Source of the DNA: Macrostomum hystrix
Lineage: Eukaryota; Platyhelminthes; Macrostomidae
DNA length: 64,000 nucleotides
Direction of reading: 5' to 3'
Assembly: GCA_950097015.1 (NCBI GenBank)
Contig: CATNEN010000009.1
Span: 1,490,501-1,554,500, forward strand
Of the stretch, positions 60,636-64,000 are shown one piece after another. Positions within the stretch are counted from its first letter, which is position 1; each line of letters opens with the position of its first letter. Position numbers and translations under genes: made by a program. The notes beneath the pieces were generated by a model. The model saw only the letters and a program-made list of their open reading frames with translations. It searched no databases and was not told where the DNA came from.

Positions 60636-60815
60636 GGATTATTAGGTACACCGGTTGAATTAAATTGTACACCTGTTGTATTATTGGGTACCCCTATTGG
60701 GTTATAAGGTACACCTGTTTGATTATTAGGTACACCTGTTTGATTATTAGGTACACCTGTTTGGTTATCGGGTACCCCTGTTGGATTATTAGGTACACAT
60801 GTTTTGCAACCTAAT
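60620..60815. repeat. 21-bp minisatellite after DDR
   Basis: About eight copies of TTATTAGGTACACCTGTTTG, with degenerate GGTACACCAGTTGG relatives to about 60900. Confidence 0.88.
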
Positions 60816-60899
60816 ATAAACTTTGAGTCACCTGGTTCAACTGCAAGGTCACGCGGTACACCAGTTGGGTGACCTGCTACACCTGTTGGACAGGGGTGT

Positions 60900-61370
60900 A
60901 TTTTTCAGCACAATGCTTCAGTGGAGTTGTTGTTCTCACAGAATGAATCAAACGCTGCACCCGACTGTCATTTTTGTTCATTTACAAACGGTTTCAGTTA
61001 TTTAAAATTTCATTTTTGCAATTTTAATTTTTGCACTGGCCCTCAGATTAAGCACTATCTGTCATCTACTATTAGTAATATGAAAGCTTTCTATATTTTA
61101 TAGCACAAAACCTGGTCAAAATCCGATCCTAAACTTGTTGAATTCAATTGCAATAGCTTTGGCCATAGACTAATGCAATAATGTGTGTTCAAAAATATAT
61201 TGATCCGTACCGCTTGTCTTGTACTCTTCAGAGCTGCACCTTTCCAGTAAATATTCGGCTTGCACTTTATCAGTTGTGGGATCAGTGGCCTCTGCAACAA
61301 TCTACAAGGATTTATGGCAATGCACTCTACATCCTACCCTTCACTCTACAACCGGGCAACCACTTCCGTA
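60900..61370. other. Unique AT-rich intergenic DNA
   Basis: No gene or repeat seen. Confidence 0.4.
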
Positions 61371-61375
61371 GTGGG

Positions 61376-61520
61376 CTGCTCCAGCCAATTAGTGCAGGGC
61401 GGAGGGGAGGGAGTAAGTAGTCAGTTGAATGGCTGCTCCAGCCAATCAGTGCAGGGCGGAGGGGAGGGGGGTAAGATGGCCTCTCTAGCCAATCAGTGCA
61501 AGGCGGAGGCAGAGGGGGCA
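61376..61520 (+). promoter_or_regulatory. CCAAT / GC-box direct repeats
   Basis: Three tandem copies of CCAGCCAATCAGTGCAGGGC-type sequence. CCAAT at 61385, 61442 and 61489; GGGCGG at 61397 and 61454, degenerate AGGCGG at 61501. The CCAAT to GC-box distance is 12 bases in each copy, and G-rich GGAGGGGAGG follows. Confidence 0.45.
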
Positions 61521-61709
61521 AGACGGCCAAAGAATTGAAATGTAAGCCACTCAATGACAAATTACGAATAGGCAGTTGTTGTATAATTTTATGTCGTTTC
61601 AGAGTTTAATTATTTTTAGTTCGCGCTAACTAAGTAGAAACGTGCATGTTACTTTAAGTAGGCTGATTAAAGAGAAAAAACATCTCTGAAAAATCCCTGC
61701 TTACAGTAG

Positions 61710-61717
61710 TATAAATA
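61710..61717 (+). promoter_or_regulatory. TATA-like box
   Basis: TATAAATA, about 200 bases downstream of the CCAAT/GC-box repeats and 64 bases upstream of the AT-rich open frame. Supported only by position and match. Confidence 0.3.
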
Positions 61718-61773
61718 CATAGTGCCAGTTTCCCAAGGCAGCAAAGAGTTCTATGCAGTTAGTAGCAAACTAA

Positions 61774-62007
61774 CAGTCAGTAAAACTGTCGAAAAAATGT
61801 AAGATTTTAAATAAAAATTTGCGAGCAAGTCTACCGAACCCTGCCTGGTCAGCTAAGGCAGCAAAAAGAAAAAAACAGCTAGATAAAATGCTTGGCAACG
61901 TGAGCTATGATTACATTAGCAACCTGCTAAAAGGTCTTCGATTAAATAAAAATATACACACAGACTTCTTAAGGGACCGGGAATGCTTTGGAACAAAGTT
62001 TAAGTGA
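61774..62007 (+). CDS. Small AT-rich open frame of unknown nature
   Basis: The frame is open from an in-frame TAA at 61771 to a TGA at 62005-62007. It contains SAKAAKRKKQLDKMLGN and FLRDRECFGTKFK. The only in-frame ATG is at 61888, giving 39 residues. The sequence before 61777 (CTAACAG) is acceptor-like but lacks a pyrimidine tract. Codon use is AT-rich, unlike the GC-rich genes here. It lies 170 bases downstream of a TATA-like box. I recognise no family. It may be a terminal exon, a decayed mobile-element fragment or chance. Confidence 0.15.
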   Translation, partial: QSVKLSKKCKILNKNLRASLPNPAWSAKAAKRKKQLDKMLGNVSYDYISNLLKGLRLNKNIHTDFLRDRECFGTKFK

Positions 62008-62094
62008 CACGCGGTGGGCGGCTGACCGACCATGCAACTAACTAGCTCAGTTAGTCAGTAACCAGACATCGGATTTGAGCACTGGGCTTCGCTG

Positions 62095-62885
62095 ACCATT
62101 GCATAGGTCAACTGACCCCCTCTGATCCTGATTAGGTCAACTGACCCCCTCTGATGCTGATTAGGTCAACTGACCCCCTCTGATGCTGATTAGGTCAACT
62201 GACCCCCTCTGATGCTGATTAGGTCAACTGACCCCCTCTGATGCTGATTAGGTCAACTGACCCCCTCTGATGCTGATTAGGTCAACTGACCCCCTCTGAT
62301 GCTGATTAGGTCAACTGACCCCTCTGATGCTGATTAGGTCAACTGAACACTCTGATGCTGATTAGGTCAACTGAACACTCTGATTCTGATTAGGTCAACC
62401 GAACCCTCTGATGCTGAATAGGCCAACTGACCCCTCTGATTCTGATTAGGTCAACTGACCCCTCTGATTCTGATTAGGTCAACTGAACCCTCTGATGCTG
62501 ATTAGGTCAACTGAACACTCTGATGCTGATTAGGTCAACTGAACACTCTGATTCTGATTAGGTCAACTGACCCCTCTGATTCTGATTAGGTCAACTGAAC
62601 CCTCTGATGCTGATTAGGTCAACTGAACACTCTGATGCTGATTAGGTCAACTGAACACTCTGATTCTGATTAGGTCAACTGAACCCTCTGATTCTGATTA
62701 GGTCAACTGACCCCACTGATGCTGAATAGGTCAAGTGACCCACTCTGATGCTGAATAGGTCAAGTGACCCACTCTGATGCTGAATAGGTCAAGTGACCCA
62801 CTCTGATGCTGAATAGGTCAAGTGACCCACTCTGATGCTGAATAGGTCAAGTGACCCACTCTGATGCTGAATACAATAAATGACC
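62095..62885. repeat. 28/29-bp minisatellite with nuclear-receptor-like half sites
   Basis: About 27 copies of ATTAGGTCAACTGACCCC followed by TCTGATGCTG. Each unit has AGGTCA and, two bases on, TGACCC, an inverted pair. Later units read AGGTCAAGTGACCCA. Confidence 0.95.
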
Positions 62886-63165
62886 CCCTCTGACCTACTA
62901 GAAGCCGCATTGACTACTCAAATCCGATCTCTTTTAGTAAAACTGTAACAAAAAACTGAATAAAAAGTGGAATATTTTAGTTAAAGAAGTAGAAAAAAAG
63001 AGTGGTATGAAATATGCATTAAGGAATGTAAAGAGTAGTATGAAATATGCATTAAGGAATGTCATTTAACAAAACTCGCACAGCAACAGTTTGAATACAC
63101 TCCACTTACAAGTCACTTTACCCGAATATAATGTCAGTCAATCGTGATTCATTTAAATTGTGGGT
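62886..63165. other. Unique AT-rich spacer
   Basis: A short duplicated segment (GTATGAAATATGCATTAAGG at about 63005 and 63038) is the only structure seen. Confidence 0.45.
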
Positions 63166-63167
63166 CA

Positions 63168-63497
63168 GCTCAGGCAATGGTGGGTCAGGTCAGACAATGG
63201 GTCAGGTTAGACAATGGGTCAAGTCAGACAATGGGTAAGTTTAGACAGTTTAGAGTTTGGGTCAGGTCACGCGAAGTATGGTGGGTCAGGTGAAGTATGG
63301 TGGGTCAGGTGAGGTATGTTGGGTCAGGTGAGGTATGGTGGGTCAGGTGAAGTATGGTGGGTCAGGTGAAGAACGGTGGGTCAGGTGAAGTACAGTGGGT
63401 CAGGTGAGGTACGGTGGGTCAGGTGAGGTATGGTGGGTCAGGTGAGGTACGGTGGGTCAGGTGAGGTATGGTGGGTCAGGTGAAATATGGTGGGTCA
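63168..63497. repeat. 18-bp minisatellite abutting the GLG1 stop codon
   Basis: About 13 copies of GTATGGTGGGTCAGGTGA preceded by looser GGTCAGGTTAGACAATG copies. The final GGTGGGTCA contains the complement of the GLG1 TGA stop. Confidence 0.93.
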
Positions 63498-64000
63498 TCT
63501 CATAGTTTTAACCTTCCTGTGCAGCAGTCCGCAGAACCCCCGCCGGCAGCCGCGGCCGCCACAGAAGCCGAGCACAAACGCCAGCAGCAGCATGCTGAGG
63601 GTCAGAGCAACAAAATAGGCCCTGACCGGAGACTCATTAACCTGCAATGCCAGCCCGCTGAGCGACTCTGGCTGAGCAATGCCGGCGGCCTTTATGAGTC
63701 GCAGCCGCTGCTCCAGGGCCAGCGAGCACTCGCGGCCAATGAGCAGCCGGGTCGAGGCGACATTGAAGGCGGTAACAATGCAGCGCATTTGACGGCCGCC
63801 TCCCAGAGACACGCTGGGACACAGCCGCGTGACCTCCGAGCTGCAGGCCTTGTAGAGCAGCGGGTCAACGTGTATGTCTGCGGCGGACTCGTGAGCAAGG
63901 CGGCGCACCTCGCTGCTGCACTCAGCGGAGCGAATGCGGCCCTGGGCCAGGAGCCGCTTCAAGCACTCGGTGACTCTGAACAGGCTGCTGCCGCTGTCGC
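63495..64000 (-). CDS. GLG1: Golgi apparatus protein 1 homologue, C-terminal part (runs off window)
   Basis: One open frame on the minus strand is uninterrupted from the window edge at 64000 (first full codon at 63998) to a TGA at 63497-63495. It encodes about 168 residues. It reads FRVTECLKRLLAQ, then C-x3-V, then VDPLLYKACSSEVTRLC and GGGRQMRCIV: the Cys-rich GLG1 repeat, with a CL...C...V...DP.L...C...LC...G...C pattern, about two copies. A membrane helix follows (VRAYFVALTLSMLLLAFVLG) and then a short basic Cys/Arg-rich tail. GLG1 (also ESL-1, CFR) is a type I Golgi glycoprotein with about 16 such repeats and a single helix near the C-terminus; NESPVRAY before the helix matches that layout. 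The remaining repeats and signal peptide lie beyond the window. The stop codon falls in the last unit of the adjacent minisatellite. The gene converges on the DDR gene. Confidence 0.82.
   Translation of the reverse strand, partial: DSGSSLFRVTECLKRLLAQGRIRSAECSSEVRRLAHESAADIHVDPLLYKACSSEVTRLCPSVSLGGGRQMRCIVTAFNVASTRLLIGRECSLALEQRLRLIKAAGIAQPESLSGLALQVNESPVRAYFVALTLSMLLLAFVLGFCGGRGCRRGFCGLLHRKVKTMR

Overview
The window is nuclear DNA of an animal. Its genes are split by GT-AG introns, and the exons are GC-rich against AT-richer surroundings. The domains are metazoan: a discoidin-domain receptor tyrosine kinase, a MAP3K-type kinase and a Golgi cysteine-rich protein. There are also tRNA-derived SINEs, and roughly a third of the sequence is private minisatellites. 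A repeat-rich invertebrate, perhaps a free-living flatworm, would fit, but nothing here fixes the taxon.

Layout: (1) 0.6-12.6 kb, + strand: an eight-exon gene for a two-pass membrane protein resembling the TMEM268/DUF4481 family. (2) 14.5-18.9 kb, + strand: a three-exon gene joining N-terminal ankyrin repeats, a Ser/Thr/Pro- and Gln-rich linker and a C-terminal STE11/MAP3K-like kinase. (3) 20.1-37.4 kb: a gene desert filled mostly by two huge purine-strand arrays (about 6.1 and 4.2 kb), two SINE copies and smaller arrays. (4) 37.5-60.1 kb, + strand: an eight-exon discoidin domain receptor (DDR) gene with signal peptide, discoidin domain, discoidin-like domain, transmembrane helix, glycine-rich juxtamembrane region and tyrosine kinase domain. 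(5) 60.1-63.5 kb: the convergent intergenic space, holding CCAAT/GC-box direct repeats, a TATA-like box, a small AT-rich open frame and an array of nuclear-receptor-type half sites. (6) 63.5-64.0 kb, - strand: the 3' end of a GLG1 (Golgi apparatus protein 1) homologue, running off the window.

The three complete gene models were built by matching splice phase at every junction. Their summed coding lengths are all divisible by three (382, 873 and 1035 residues). The genes have no obvious common pathway. DDR is a collagen-sensing receptor, GLG1 a Golgi matrix protein, and the ankyrin-kinase probably an upstream MAPK-cascade kinase.

The most unusual global feature is that 13 of the 16 introns carry their own minisatellite. 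Each has a different unit, and the arrays usually begin or end within tens of bases of a splice site. In two places the array itself appears to supply a functional base: a 3' splice site in the TMEM268-like gene and the stop codon of GLG1. Very long open frames inside the arrays are artefacts of repeat units whose tandem copies happen to lack stop codons.
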